Shown: positions 16,707-26,369, numbered from the stretch's first letter. The stretch: 64,000 nucleotides of DNA from Desulfonispora thiosulfatigenes DSM 11270 (GCF_900176035.1 NZ_FWWT01000022.1:310001-374000), one strand, 5' to 3'. Notes: generated by a model from the sequence alone, not told the origin. Translations and numbers: made by a program.

Positions 16707-17759
16707 ATGAGAGAGCTCATGAAAGGTAACGACGCAATAGCTGAAGCAGTAGTAAGGGCAGGATGTAGATTTTTCTCAGGATATCCTATTACACCTCAAA
16801 CAGAAATATTAGAGTATCTTTCTGTAAGACTTCCAGAGGTTGGTGGAAGTTTTGTACAAAGTGAATCTGAAATAGCTGGTATATCAATGGTATATGGTGC
16901 AGCTGCAGCAGGAATGCGTGCTATGACAAGTTCATCAGGACCTGGATATAGTTTATTGCATGAAGGAATTTCTTATATTGCTTCAGCTGAACTACCATGT
17001 TTGATTGTTAATGTAATGAGATATGGTTCGGGTCTTGGGGATATTTATGTGGGACAAAGTGATTATTGGCAAGCTGTAAAAAATGGTGGACATGGTGATT
17101 ATCGTTCAATTGTTTATGCTCCAGCATCAGTACAAGAAGCTGCTGATCTTGTATCACTTGGTTTTGATAAAGCTGAACAATACAGAAATCCAGTAACACT
17201 TTTATCAGATGCTTCTATTAGTCAAATGATGGAACCAGTAGAAATGCCTGAAATGAAAGAACATGATCCTGATAAATTTGAATGGTCATTAAAAGGTAGA
17301 GGAAAAGGACCTTCTAGAAGTGTAACTTCAGTAATGTATTTCCAAGATAATCATGATGAATATATGGCTAAAAAGTATAAGAATATTGAAGAAAATGAAC
17401 AGTTATGGGAAGAAACAAATACAGAAGATGCTGAAGTAATCTTAGTTTCATATGGTATATCTTCACGTGTTTGTGATGAAGCTGTAGCAATTGCAAGAAA
17501 AGAAGGATTAAAAGTAGGACTTATTAGACCTATATCTTTATATCCGTATCCAGTTAAAGCTTTTGAAAAACAAAAGAATGTTAAAGCTTATATTTCAGTA
17601 GAAATGACTGCACTAGCTCAAATGGCTGAAGATGTAGCATTGGCTTGTAAAATGAAGCAGCCGGTTTATGCTTTAGGTGGCATGAATATTTTTGAACCTT
17701 CAGATGTATTAGCAAAAGTTAAAGATGTATTAAATGGAACAGCAAAGGAGGTTTTCTAA
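16707..17759 (+). CDS. vorB: 2-oxoacid:ferredoxin oxidoreductase alpha subunit, VorB type
   Basis: Part of the enzyme that oxidatively decarboxylates 2-oxo acids to acyl-CoA and reduces ferredoxin. The 350 residues have the pyrimidine-binding domain with FFSGYPITPQTEILEYL, the conserved glutamate region VQSESEIAGISMVYGA, TSSSGPGYSL, and a C-terminal transketolase-like domain. Such proteins are usually annotated as 3-methyl-2-oxobutanoate dehydrogenase subunit VorB, which would fit valine or leucine breakdown; 2-oxoglutarate (KorA) is the main alternative. RBS GGAGG lies before ATG. Confidence 0.9.
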   Translation: MRELMKGNDAIAEAVVRAGCRFFSGYPITPQTEILEYLSVRLPEVGGSFVQSESEIAGISMVYGAAAAGMRAMTSSSGPGYSLLHEGISYIASAELPCLIVNVMRYGSGLGDIYVGQSDYWQAVKNGGHGDYRSIVYAPASVQEAADLVSLGFDKAEQYRNPVTLLSDASISQMMEPVEMPEMKEHDPDKFEWSLKGRGKGPSRSVTSVMYFQDNHDEYMAKKYKNIEENEQLWEETNTEDAEVILVSYGISSRVCDEAVAIARKEGLKVGLIRPISLYPYPVKAFEKQKNVKAYISVEMTALAQMAEDVALACKMKQPVYALGGMNIFEPSDVLAKVKDVLNGTAKEVF

Positions 17760-17761
17760 TC

Positions 17762-18499
17762 ATGACAAAGAAAAAACCAGCAGCTTGTTTTGTAGATAAT
17801 AAGTATTGTGCAGGATGTGGACACGGAGTTATAAACCGTTTAGTTGCAGAAGTTTTAGAAGAAATGGGAGTATATGAAGATTCTATTGGTTCAATTGCAG
17901 TAGGCTGTGCTTCTCATATGCCTGAAACCTTTGCTATAGATTGTATTCAAGCTCAACATGGTAGAGCTGCTGCAGTTGCAGTGGGTATTAAAAGAAGTCG
18001 TCCTGATAAAACAGTTTTCTCTTACCAAGGTGATGGGGATGCATTAGCTATCGGTTTTTCAGAAACTATGTATGCAGCAATAAGAAATGAAAATATAACA
18101 GTAATATTTGTGAATAATGGTAACTTTGGTATGACAGGTGGTCAAATGGCTCCTACAACTTTACCAAATCAAAAAACTACAACTTCTACTAAAGGCCGCG
18201 ACACTAGCAAAACTGGAGATCCTCTTAATGTTATTAACATGATGAAAGGTCTAAATGTTGCTTATTTAGCTAGAACTTCTATAACTAATAACGCTAATAT
18301 ATTAAAAACAAAAAAGGCTATCAGAAATGCTTTTGAAGCACAACAAAATGAAGAAGGTTATTCATTTGTTGAAATACTTTCACCATGTCCAACGAATTGG
18401 AAAATGGATCCACTTAAATCAATGGAACATATCGATCAAAATGTTGTACCATTTTTTGAATTAGGTGAATTTGTAAAGCGGGGTGAAAAAAATGCCTAA
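17762..18499 (+). CDS. 2-oxoacid:ferredoxin oxidoreductase beta subunit (thiamine diphosphate-binding)
   Basis: 245 residues with CAGCGHG near the N-terminus and the thiamine diphosphate/Mg motif GDGDALAIG with downstream NNGNFGMTGGQMAPTT. It binds the cofactor at the interface with the alpha subunit. RBS AAGGAGG is about 10 bases before ATG and lies inside the end of the alpha gene. It overlaps the gamma gene by 8 bases. Confidence 0.93.
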   Translation: MTKKKPAACFVDNKYCAGCGHGVINRLVAEVLEEMGVYEDSIGSIAVGCASHMPETFAIDCIQAQHGRAAAVAVGIKRSRPDKTVFSYQGDGDALAIGFSETMYAAIRNENITVIFVNNGNFGMTGGQMAPTTLPNQKTTTSTKGRDTSKTGDPLNVINMMKGLNVAYLARTSITNNANILKTKKAIRNAFEAQQNEEGYSFVEILSPCPTNWKMDPLKSMEHIDQNVVPFFELGEFVKRGEKNA

Positions 18500-19034
18500 T
18501 CTTATATTTGCAGGATTTGGTGGTCAAGGTGTCTTAACCGCTGGACTGATTGTAGCGCAAACAGCTATGAACAATGAAAAAAATGTTACTTGGATACCTT
18601 CTTATGGTTCTGAAATGAGAGGCGGAACAGCAAATTGTAACGTTAAGATTAATGATGGCAAGATTGCTAGTCCTTTTATTAAAGAAATAGATATCCTAAT
18701 TGCAATGAATATGCCTTCAGTTGCAAAATTTGAATCAATGGTAGTTCCTAATGGAACAATTATTACAAATAAAAGCTTAATTAAAGATTATAACTTTAGA
18801 AGTGATCTTAAAATTGTAGAAGTTGATGCAACTGCAATAGCAGAAGAAGCAAGTAATCCAAGAGGGGCTAATATTGTTATGCTTGGTGCATTAGCAGCCT
18901 CAGGAGATTTATTTGATAAAGATGTAATGGGAAGTGGAGTAGAAGAATTCTTTGCTTCGAAAGGTAGAAATAACCCAAAAAATACAGAGTGCTTTGTAAA
19001 AGGTTTTGAAACCTCTACAGTAATAAAAAAATAG
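18492..19034 (+). CDS. 2-oxoacid:ferredoxin oxidoreductase gamma subunit
   Basis: 180 residues starting NLIFAGFGGQGVLTAG, the signature of the gamma domain, with YGSEMRGGTANC following. It completes a four-subunit enzyme (delta, alpha, beta, gamma in gene order). ATG 18492 is preferred over an in-frame GTG at 18483 because GGGGTG at 18480-18485 is its RBS. Confidence 0.92.
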   Translation: MPNLIFAGFGGQGVLTAGLIVAQTAMNNEKNVTWIPSYGSEMRGGTANCNVKINDGKIASPFIKEIDILIAMNMPSVAKFESMVVPNGTIITNKSLIKDYNFRSDLKIVEVDATAIAEEASNPRGANIVMLGALAASGDLFDKDVMGSGVEEFFASKGRNNPKNTECFVKGFETSTVIKK

Positions 19035-19049
19035 CTTAAATTATAATTT

Positions 19050-19113
19050 GGTAGGCCTGTGAATAAGTTAATGATAATTAAAAAACTATAAAATTTATTC
19101 AGGGTCTACCTTT
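19050..19113 (+). terminator. Long imperfect stem-loop between oxidoreductase and synthetase genes
   Basis: GGTAGGCCTGTGAATAA (19050-19066) can pair with TTTATTCAGGGTCTACC (19094-19110), with small bulges and an AT-rich loop of 27 bases. Only a short T-run follows. It may be a weak terminator or a processing/stability element that lowers expression of the downstream gene. Confidence 0.5.
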
Positions 19114-19140
19114 AATTCTATATTCGAAATGAGGGGTAAT

Positions 19141-21222
19141 ATGAATATCAATAAATTACTTAGTCCGGAAAGAATTGCAATCGTTGGGGCAAGTGAAAAA
19201 GAAGGTTTTGGTGGCGATACATGCCGTAATGTTTTAACTTATATGGATGAAGGAAGCTACTACTTCATTAATCCAAAGAGAGATACTATATTCGATAAAA
19301 AATGCTACAACTCTATAGAAGAATTACCTGAAAATATTGATCTTGTTGTAATTTGTACTCCACAAAAAACAGTGGAAGACATAATTAAACAAGCTACTAC
19401 TAAAGGTGCAAAAGCAGCTGTAGTTTATGCAAGTGGCTATTCTGAAGTAGGAACAAAGGAAGGTATAGAAGCAGAGCAATCACTTATCAAGCTTTGTGAA
19501 GAATTAGATGTTGCCCTTATGGGACCAAACTGTGCAGGTTATGTTAATTTCATTAAAAACACGTCTCCTTTTGCTTTTATCTCAGATAAAAGAGAAAGAA
19601 AAGGCTCTGTTGGAGTAGTTTCTCAAAGTGGTCAACTTGTACTTTCTATGATGGATAGTCCTAAAATGAAATTTTCATATGCAATTTCAGCTGGTAATAG
19701 TAGCGTTTGTAAAATGGAAAATTATCTTGAATATCTTATTGATGATGAGGATACAAAGGTAATTGCAATGTACATTGAAGGTGTAAAAGATGCCGAACTT
19801 TTCATAAAAGCCTTAAAAAAAGCAGCACTCAAACGCAAACCTATTGTAGCTTTAAAAACTGGACGTTCTCAAAAGGCACAAGAAATCGCTGCATCGCATA
19901 CAGGAAGTCTTTCAGGAGCAGATAAAGTGTTTGATGCATTATTCAAAAAATTCGGAGTTATCAGAGTTGATGATTTAGAAGAATTAATGTCTACATCTCT
20001 AGCTTTAGCAACTATTAAGAAAATGCCTACAAGTGAAAAAGTTGCAGCAATGAATTTATCTGGAGGAGAAACAGGAATATGCGCTGACCTTGGGGAATTA
20101 CATGGAATAAACTTTGCAGATTTTACTCCTGATACTTTAGATAAATTAACAGAGTTACTTCCTTCATATGCTACACCTAATAATCCTTTAGATATGACAG
20201 CTACACTTTCTTATGATTCTGAAAAGTATGCTGAAGCTTTAAGTACTGTTATGTCTGATCCATCAGTAGGAATTGTAGCAGTTGGTTATACATTATTACA
20301 AGAAATTGCAGATCCAGCTATTATTTATATGGCAAAAGGAATTGAAATGGTAACAGAAAGAGAAGATTCTAAACCAGTTGTAATGATTCCATTTACTGAA
20401 AATACTAGAAATTTAGAGTATAGTGAAAAGTTAGAAAAAATAGGGGTACCTGTTTTACCAACTTCTAATTATGCATTTAAAATCTTAAAAAATATATCTG
20501 ATTTTGTAGCTTATGATGTTACTAAACATAATCTTGATGTAAAAATGCCTATGGCAAAAGATGAAAATGAAGTAGCTTTAAGTGAATCGGAAAGTAGAGC
20601 AAAATTAGAAAAATACGGAATTCCATTTCCTGGATCCATTGTTGCTAAAACAGAAGCAGAAGCAATAGCAGCGGCTAAAAAGATTGATTATCCTCTAGTA
20701 GCTAAAATAGATAGCCCTGATATTCTTCATAAATCTGATATTGGCTGTGTAAAATTAAATCTAAATGATGAAAATCAAGTTATAGAAGCATTTAAAGAAA
20801 TTATAAATAATGCTAAACAACATTATCCAAATGCACAAATTGATGGTGTTCAAATTACTACTATGGTTAAAAGTGGAGCAGAAATGATTATAGGCGTAAA
20901 TAATGATCCTAATTTTGGACCATGCTTGCTTTGTGGTTTAGGCGGGGTATTTGTTGAAGTATTTAAAGATACTGCATTGTGTCTTGCACCTGTTTCTAAA
21001 GATGAAGCTTACGAAATGGTTAACTCACTACAAGGTATTAAATTATTACAAGGATATAGAGGCAGTAAACCTGCTGATATAGATGCATATGTAGAGGCAA
21101 TAATTAATGTTTCTAATTTTGCATGTGATAATATTAATAATTTAAAAGAGCTTGATATTAACCCAATATTTGTATATGAAGATAATGTTTGTGCAGTTGA
21201 TGCCCTGATAGTTGAAAAATGA
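19141..21222 (+). CDS. Acetate/acyl-CoA ligase, ADP-forming (fused alpha and beta domains)
   Basis: Converts acyl-CoA, ADP and phosphate to the free acid, CoA and ATP. The 693 residues combine a CoA-binding domain (SPERIAIVGASEKEGFGGD), a succinyl-CoA-ligase-like domain with the phosphohistidine loop in IAASHTGSLSGADK, and a C-terminal ATP-grasp domain (from about residue 475, LSESESRAKLEKYGIPFPG). ATG 19141 is chosen, with GAGGGG 5 bases before; an ATG at 19129 has no RBS. Coming after the oxidoreductase, it would harvest the acyl-CoA it makes for substrate-level phosphorylation. Confidence 0.9.
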   Translation: MNINKLLSPERIAIVGASEKEGFGGDTCRNVLTYMDEGSYYFINPKRDTIFDKKCYNSIEELPENIDLVVICTPQKTVEDIIKQATTKGAKAAVVYASGYSEVGTKEGIEAEQSLIKLCEELDVALMGPNCAGYVNFIKNTSPFAFISDKRERKGSVGVVSQSGQLVLSMMDSPKMKFSYAISAGNSSVCKMENYLEYLIDDEDTKVIAMYIEGVKDAELFIKALKKAALKRKPIVALKTGRSQKAQEIAASHTGSLSGADKVFDALFKKFGVIRVDDLEELMSTSLALATIKKMPTSEKVAAMNLSGGETGICADLGELHGINFADFTPDTLDKLTELLPSYATPNNPLDMTATLSYDSEKYAEALSTVMSDPSVGIVAVGYTLLQEIADPAIIYMAKGIEMVTEREDSKPVVMIPFTENTRNLEYSEKLEKIGVPVLPTSNYAFKILKNISDFVAYDVTKHNLDVKMPMAKDENEVALSESESRAKLEKYGIPFPGSIVAKTEAEAIAAAKKIDYPLVAKIDSPDILHKSDIGCVKLNLNDENQVIEAFKEIINNAKQHYPNAQIDGVQITTMVKSGAEMIIGVNNDPNFGPCLLCGLGGVFVEVFKDTALCLAPVSKDEAYEMVNSLQGIKLLQGYRGSKPADIDAYVEAIINVSNFACDNINNLKELDINPIFVYEDNVCAVDALIVEK

Positions 21223-21256
21223 AAAGTAAACACAAATAAATACTAGGAGGTTATTT

Positions 21257-22503
21257 ATGAAAGATAAACGGCAAAAGTATTTAACTATTTTAGCCCTGTC
21301 ACTTAGTGGTGGTTCAATTTACCTTTTACCATATCTTAAATATGTATTTTATGATCAACAGTTAGCAGTTATGGGTATTAATAATCAGCAATCTGACTTA
21401 CTTTTAACTATGTATGCAATGGGATGTATGTTAGTTTATATACCTGGAGGTATGGTTGCTGACAGATTCTCTGCTAAGAAGTGTATTTTATTTTCTTTGA
21501 TTAGTACTACAGTACTCGCTTTATTATATGCTTTTACTTTTAACTATAAATTATCGTTGGTTATCTGGTTGTTATTAGCAATTACAACAACTTTTGTTTT
21601 CTGGAGTTCGTTGATGAAAACAATTAGATTAATTGCTGATGATGATGAACAAGGAAGAATGTTTGGACTTTATTATGCAGGAAATGGAATAACAGGCGCA
21701 ATTGGTAATTCTACTGCACTATGGGCGGCTGGTCTTTCAAGTGACCCTTGTTTAATGCAGTTTTAGTTATCGCAGCAGCAACTACAATATCAGCTATTTT
21801 AGTTGCTATATTTTTAAAAGATGATAAAAAGGCTAAACTTGAAACTTCTGAAGAAGAGAAGTTCCACTTTGGAGATGTTAAAACCTTAATTAAGAATCCA
21901 ATGCTTTGGATATTTTCAATTGTAATTTTAAGTGGTTACACTTTATATTCAAGCACCACTTACTTTACACCTTATTTAACTAATGTAATTGGTGTTTCTC
22001 CAGAAGAATCTGGTATATTCTCAATTATTAGAACGTATATCTTTATGTTACTTGCTCCGGTAGGAGGATATCTTGCTGATAAAGTATTTAAATCTACAAG
22101 CAAATGGTTTATGGTAGCATTTTCTGTTCTAGCTGTTTTCTTTATTTCGGTTTTATTCATACCAGAGGGAGCAAATCCATTATTTGTTAGTATATTTACC
22201 TTGTTGCCAGGAGCTTTTGGTTTAGCTCTTTATGGTGTAGTGTTCTCCATAATTGGAGAAGCTAAAATACCTGTAGCCGTTACAGGTACAGCAGTAGGTA
22301 TTGCATCTATTATTGGATATACACCGGATTTATTTATGTCTGCTATGTTTGGCACCTGGTTAGATAAGTTTGGTAACGGAGGATACACGTATATCTTTCT
22401 TTTCTTAGCAGGAATAGGATTTTTAGGCTTAATAGCTTCTTCTTTAATTAGAAGAAAATGTAAAATTAATGATAAAGATTGTGATATAACCCAAACTATT
22501 TAA
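21257..22503 (+). pseudogene. MFS transporter interrupted by a frameshift
   Basis: Two overlapping frames together make one major facilitator protein of about 415 residues. Frame 1 (21257-21766) covers the N-terminal half with the loop 2-3 motif GGMVADRFSAKK. Frame 2 (from about 21748 to 22503) continues with FNAVLVIAAATT and the C-terminal six helices, including GGYLADKVF. The join is near 21745, in the text SSDP then FNAV; one or two bases are missing or extra there. It could be a recent mutation, an assembly error, or rarely programmed. RBS AGGAGG precedes the ATG, so the gene looks otherwise healthy. In this operon it would carry an amino acid, oxo acid or product acid. Confidence 0.82.
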
Positions 22504-22509
22504 TATATA

Positions 22510-22548
22510 GTATGGATTATGTAAAGAAAAACTTTGCATAATCCATAC
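22510..22548 (+). terminator. Hairpin after MFS gene
   Basis: GTATGGATTATGTAAAG/CTTTGCATAATCCATAC forms a 17-bp stem with one mismatch and a 5-base loop. The T-run is poor, so termination strength is uncertain. Confidence 0.6.
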
Positions 22549-22587
22549 TTAAATTAAAATGTTCCTAGATAATTAATAAAAAAGGTT

Positions 22588-22632
22588 AGATAGGTAATTA
22601 CATATATCTGAAATAGATGTAATTACCTATCT
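22588..22632. repeat. Perfect 16-bp inverted repeat upstream of nhaC
   Basis: AGATAGGTAATTACAT and ATGTAATTACCTATCT are separated by 13 bases. No T-run follows. It stands about 30 bases before the nhaC start, so it may be an operator or an mRNA leader structure. The inner core TAATTACAT/ATGTAATTA is also the core of the repeat at 32913-32946. Confidence 0.7.
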
Positions 22633-22663
22633 GAGCTTAAGCATGGGATGGGGGGAAACTTGC

Positions 22664-24061
22664 ATGACAGATGCAAATAAAAATATTAAACAAATTTCCT
22701 TTTTAAAAGCATTAATTCCTATTGTTTTTTTAATCGTTGCCTTGATTTCTACACTGAAATTTTTTGATGGAGATCCTCATATGGCAATCTTTGCTTCTAC
22801 TATAGTTGCAGGTCTAGTAGCAAAATCAGCAGGACACTCTTGGAAAAGTTTAGAACAGGGTATAGTAGATACCTTTTCTAAGACAACGCAATCAATATTA
22901 ATCTTTTGTATTATAGGTATCGTAATTAGTACCTGGATTCTTGCTGGGATCGTTCCAGCTATGATATTCTATGGATTAAAAATTATTGCACCTAGTATTT
23001 TTCTTATTACATCATGTTTAATATGTGCTATTGTTGCATTGGCTACTGGAAGTTCTTGGACAACAGTTGGTACAGTTGGGATTGCCATTATTGGAATGGG
23101 GCAGGGTTTTGATATTCCTTTACCGATAGTTGCAGGTTCGATAATTTCTGGTGCTTATTTTGGAGATAAATTGTCTCCTCTGTCCGATACGACAAACTTA
23201 GCATCAGCTATGGCAGAAGTTAATTTATTTGATCATATAAAACATCTTTTATATACGAGTATTCCAAGTTTAATGATAGCTTTAACTATTTATGGAGTTT
23301 TAGGAATAAAATACGGAAATGCATCTCTTGATACCGGATCAATAGATCTTTTATTGACTAATTTATCTTCTCAGTTTTATATTTCTCCGGTATTATTAAT
23401 TCCGCCGGTATTAATTATTGCTATCGTTATTATGAGAATACCAGCTATACCTGGGTTAGTTGGTGGAGTAATTTTAGGATCACTTTTTGCCTTTGTTTTT
23501 CAAGGATCAGATATGACTACAATTATTAGAGTTGCTCATTATGGTTATGTATCAAATACAGGAATTGAGAGTGTAGATTCTTTATTAACTAATGGTGGCT
23601 TAAATGGCATGATGTGGGCTTTATCTTTAGTATTTGCCTCTCTTAGTTTTGCTGGAATTATGGAAACATCTGGAATGATAAACGCGATTGCAGAAAAAAT
23701 ATTAGTTTATGCAAAAAGAACTGGCTCGCTCATATTAGCCACTGTGCTAACTTGTTTCTCAATTAATATAATGACTGGTGATCAGTATCTTTCTATAATA
23801 TTTACTGGTAAAATGTATAAAAAATCCTATACTCTTAAAGGTTTACATACTAAAAATCTGTCCAGAACTTTAGAAGATGCGGGTACCTTATCTTCTCCAC
23901 TTGTTCCTTGGAATGCATGCGCCGTCTTTATGGCAACCACTTTAGGTGTAAGTACTATGGCTTATTTACCTTTTGTATTTTTTAATTTATTTAGTCCAAT
24001 AATTGCTGTTATTTTTGGTTATTTAAATATAGCTATAGAACAAAAAGATCAGGATATCTGA
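22664..24061 (+). CDS. nhaC: Na+/H+ antiporter NhaC family transporter
   Basis: Membrane antiporter of about 465 residues with around 11-12 hydrophobic segments. Family-typical text includes ATGSSWTTVGTVGIAIIGMG and SGAYFGDKLSPLSDTTNLAS. Relatives exchange Na+ for H+ or an organic acid such as malate for lactate, so it could export a fermentation acid here; this is inferred from the operon. ATG 22664 is chosen since a G-rich RBS (GGGGGG) ends about 9 bases before it; the ATG at 22643 lies upstream of that RBS. Confidence 0.88.
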   Translation: MTDANKNIKQISFLKALIPIVFLIVALISTLKFFDGDPHMAIFASTIVAGLVAKSAGHSWKSLEQGIVDTFSKTTQSILIFCIIGIVISTWILAGIVPAMIFYGLKIIAPSIFLITSCLICAIVALATGSSWTTVGTVGIAIIGMGQGFDIPLPIVAGSIISGAYFGDKLSPLSDTTNLASAMAEVNLFDHIKHLLYTSIPSLMIALTIYGVLGIKYGNASLDTGSIDLLLTNLSSQFYISPVLLIPPVLIIAIVIMRIPAIPGLVGGVILGSLFAFVFQGSDMTTIIRVAHYGYVSNTGIESVDSLLTNGGLNGMMWALSLVFASLSFAGIMETSGMINAIAEKILVYAKRTGSLILATVLTCFSINIMTGDQYLSIIFTGKMYKKSYTLKGLHTKNLSRTLEDAGTLSSPLVPWNACAVFMATTLGVSTMAYLPFVFFNLFSPIIAVIFGYLNIAIEQKDQDI

Positions 24062-24069
24062 TCTTTTTG
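24041..24069 (+). terminator. Terminator overlapping the nhaC stop codon
   Basis: CAAAAAGATCAG/CTGATCTTTTTG is a 12-bp perfect stem with a 5-base loop and an internal T-run. It spans the end of nhaC. Confidence 0.8.
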
Positions 24070-24109
24070 TTAATTTAATATAAATTATTAAGAGGAGGAA
24101 TAGAATATT

Positions 24110-25579
24110 ATGATAATAGAAAATGAATATCAGCTGTTTATAAATGGTAGTTTTAAACCATCAACCGCTAATGAATTTACTAAGGTAATAAATCCGTGTA
24201 CTGGAAAAGTTTTAACTAAGGTAACTAATGCTACAACTGAAGATGTGGATAGAGCTGTAGAATCAGCGAAAAATGCTTACGGTGTTTGGAAAAATACTAG
24301 TGTAATGGATCGAGCAAATTTATTATTAAAATTAGCTGATAAAATTGAAGAAAATGCGGATTATTTAGCAAAAGTTGAAACTATAAATACTGGTAAGCCA
24401 ATTGTCGAAACAAGAGAAGACATTGTAGCTGTAATAGATCAATTTAGATATTTCGCATCAGCCATTAGGACTGATGAAGGAAGTTATATAAAGCACGATA
24501 AAGATAATTTTAGTATTTTAGTAAAAGAGCCCTTAGGAGTAGTGGCGCAAATTATACCTTGGAATTTTCCTTTCCTTATGGCAGGTTGGAAACTGGCACC
24601 AGCCATAGCAGCTGGTAATTGTGTAGTGATAAAGCCTGCAACTAATACACCAGTTTCTCTACTAGAGTTAGCAAAAATAAGTCAAGGTATTTTACCTCCA
24701 GGGGTTTTAAACGTAATTACAGGATCAGGTAAAAAATGTGGTGAAAATCTTATTATGCATCAAGATGTGAAAAAAATTGCCTTTACTGGTTCTACTGAGG
24801 TAGGTTCAAATATAGGGCAAATTGCAGCTTCAAAAATAATTCCTGCTACCTTAGAATTAGGAGGTAAGTCTGCTAATATTATTTTTCCAGATGCTCCAAT
24901 GGAAAAGGCTATCGAAGGTGCTGCTATGGCAATTTTATATGGACAAGGTCAAGTTTGTTCTTCGGGTTCGCGTCTTTTTGTTCATGAAACTATCTATGAT
25001 GAGACTATAGAAAAATTAGTTAAGATTTTTAACAGTGTTAAAATTGGTGATCCTTTACGAGAAGATACAAGAATGGGTTCTTTAATAAATGAAACTCATT
25101 TTAAAAATGTAATGAACTATATTGAAATAGGTAAAAGGGAAGGCGCAAAACTATGTTGTGGTGGAGAAAGAATTGATGAGGGCGAATTTTCTAAAGGCTG
25201 GTTTTTACAGCCGGCTTTATTTAGTGAAGTTGATAATAAAATGAGAATTGCTCAAGAGGAAATTTTTGGTCCAGTTCTAGTCGTTATCAAATTTAAAAAT
25301 GAAGAAGAAGTAATTGAAATGGCAAATGACAATATTTATGGTTTGGCTGGTGCTGTCTGGACTCGTGATATAAACCGGGCGCTAAGAATAGCAAACAAAA
25401 CCGAAACTGGCACAATGTGGATCAATGAATATAATTTGGTGCCTTCTCATTCTCCGTTTGGGGGTTATAAAAAATCTGGTATAGGTCGAGAGGTCCATAA
25501 AATGGCATTAAATCATTATACACAAACAAAAAACATCTTTGTAAGCTTAGATGAAAGCATAAAAGGTTGGTATAGGTAA
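24110..25579 (+). CDS. NAD(P)-dependent aldehyde dehydrogenase
   Basis: Oxidises an aldehyde to the acid. The 489 residues follow the betaine/aminobutyraldehyde dehydrogenase plan: IIPWNFPFLM, cofactor loop TGSTEVGS, catalytic glutamate in LELGGKSAN and catalytic cysteine in GQGQVCSSGSR (about residue 283). The substrate is unknown. RBS GAGGAGG lies before the ATG. Being last in the island, after a terminator at the nhaC end, it may have separate expression. Confidence 0.92.
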   Translation: MIIENEYQLFINGSFKPSTANEFTKVINPCTGKVLTKVTNATTEDVDRAVESAKNAYGVWKNTSVMDRANLLLKLADKIEENADYLAKVETINTGKPIVETREDIVAVIDQFRYFASAIRTDEGSYIKHDKDNFSILVKEPLGVVAQIIPWNFPFLMAGWKLAPAIAAGNCVVIKPATNTPVSLLELAKISQGILPPGVLNVITGSGKKCGENLIMHQDVKKIAFTGSTEVGSNIGQIAASKIIPATLELGGKSANIIFPDAPMEKAIEGAAMAILYGQGQVCSSGSRLFVHETIYDETIEKLVKIFNSVKIGDPLREDTRMGSLINETHFKNVMNYIEIGKREGAKLCCGGERIDEGEFSKGWFLQPALFSEVDNKMRIAQEEIFGPVLVVIKFKNEEEVIEMANDNIYGLAGAVWTRDINRALRIANKTETGTMWINEYNLVPSHSPFGGYKKSGIGREVHKMALNHYTQTKNIFVSLDESIKGWYR

Positions 25580-25596
25580 TTAATACAAACACACAA

Positions 25597-25645
25597 GCCC
25601 TTTAAATTTAAAGCCTTAGACGGCAAATTTAAAGGGCATTTTTTT
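25597..25645 (+). terminator. Terminator at the end of the catabolic island
   Basis: GCCCTTTAAATTT/AAATTTAAAGGGC, a 13-bp perfect stem with a 15-base loop, followed by ATTTTTTTA. It also touches the end of the recombinase gene on the other strand. Confidence 0.9.
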
Positions 25646-26222
25646 ATAGATTTAAATTTATATACACATTATCGATATCATCTTGAGTAATGCCAATATA
25701 TCTTAAAGTTATCGAAGGTGCCGAATGATTATATATTTTTTGTAATAATGTGATGTCAATTCCTGCCTGATAAGCATGATAACCAAAAGTTTTACGCAGT
25801 GAATGTGTGCCTATTGGTTCTGTTATTCCTACCTCCTTGGCAGCAGCATTTAATATTTCCCAAGCCTGTACTCTGGAGATCGCTTGATTATCCCCTTTTC
25901 TTGATTTAAATAAGTACATTTCTGGTTTAATTTCGTCTAGGCTAGTAATATATCTTGTGATGGCTTTTTCTGACGCTTTGTTAACAGGAAATTTTTTTAT
26001 TTTGCTTGTTTTTGTTTCTCTTAATTCGATATAACTTTTTACTTTGCCTTTATTCATAATATCTTTGATTTTTAATTTTAATAAATCGCTTATTCTAAGC
26101 CCTGAATTTATACCTAAAACAAATAATAAATGATTCCTTGACCCAAATGTTTCATTAGCAAGTAGTATTTTCTTTATGGTTTCGATCTTTTTTATCTCTC
26201 GTATAGGTTGTACTAATTCCAT
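25644..26222 (-). CDS. Minimal tyrosine recombinase (catalytic domain only)
   Basis: Site-specific recombinase of 192 residues, about 100 shorter than XerC/D, because the N-terminal SAM-like core-binding domain is reduced to about 25 residues. The catalytic set is present: Arg in NSGLRISDLL, Lys region RETKTSKIKKFP, HSLRKTF, His in IYNHSAPS, and Tyr in ITLRYIGI. ATG 26222 follows AAGGGG at 7 bases. Direct repeats and an inverted repeat lie immediately upstream. Similar short enzymes are common in Firmicutes next to mobile or invertible DNA, but the target here is not known. Confidence 0.85.
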   Translation of the reverse strand: MELVQPIREIKKIETIKKILLANETFGSRNHLLFVLGINSGLRISDLLKLKIKDIMNKGKVKSYIELRETKTSKIKKFPVNKASEKAITRYITSLDEIKPEMYLFKSRKGDNQAISRVQAWEILNAAAKEVGITEPIGTHSLRKTFGYHAYQAGIDITLLQKIYNHSAPSITLRYIGITQDDIDNVYINLNL

Positions 26223-26236
26223 AAAATGGCCCCTTT

Positions 26237-26369
26237 CCAATCTTACATAATCCTATTATAAAGCATTAACTGTTATATTAAAAGTAATTATATGGAATCT
26301 TTAACCAACGTATAATACGCATTATATGAACGAAACCAATCTTACATAATACTCTTTAGTTAGATTGGT
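26237..26369. repeat. Direct and inverted repeats upstream of the recombinase gene
   Basis: CCAATCTTACATAAT occurs at 26237-26251 and again at 26336-26350, 99 bases apart. The second copy also begins an inverted repeat, ACCAATCT (26335-26342) with AGATTGGT (26362-26369). The first copy overlaps the recombinase leader. They may be binding or crossover sites for the recombinase, or operators shared with the divergent promoter. Confidence 0.65.

Noticed and set aside
19050-19113. T-box or riboswitch before the acyl-CoA synthetase gene
   Set aside because: Only one imperfect stem-loop; no T-box sequence (AGGGTGG) or known aptamer core.
26237-26369. Invertible promoter (phase switch) next to the recombinase
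   Set aside because: Inverted arms are only 8 bases with 19 between them and the -10 is outside; too short for a convincing invertible segment, so kept only as repeats.
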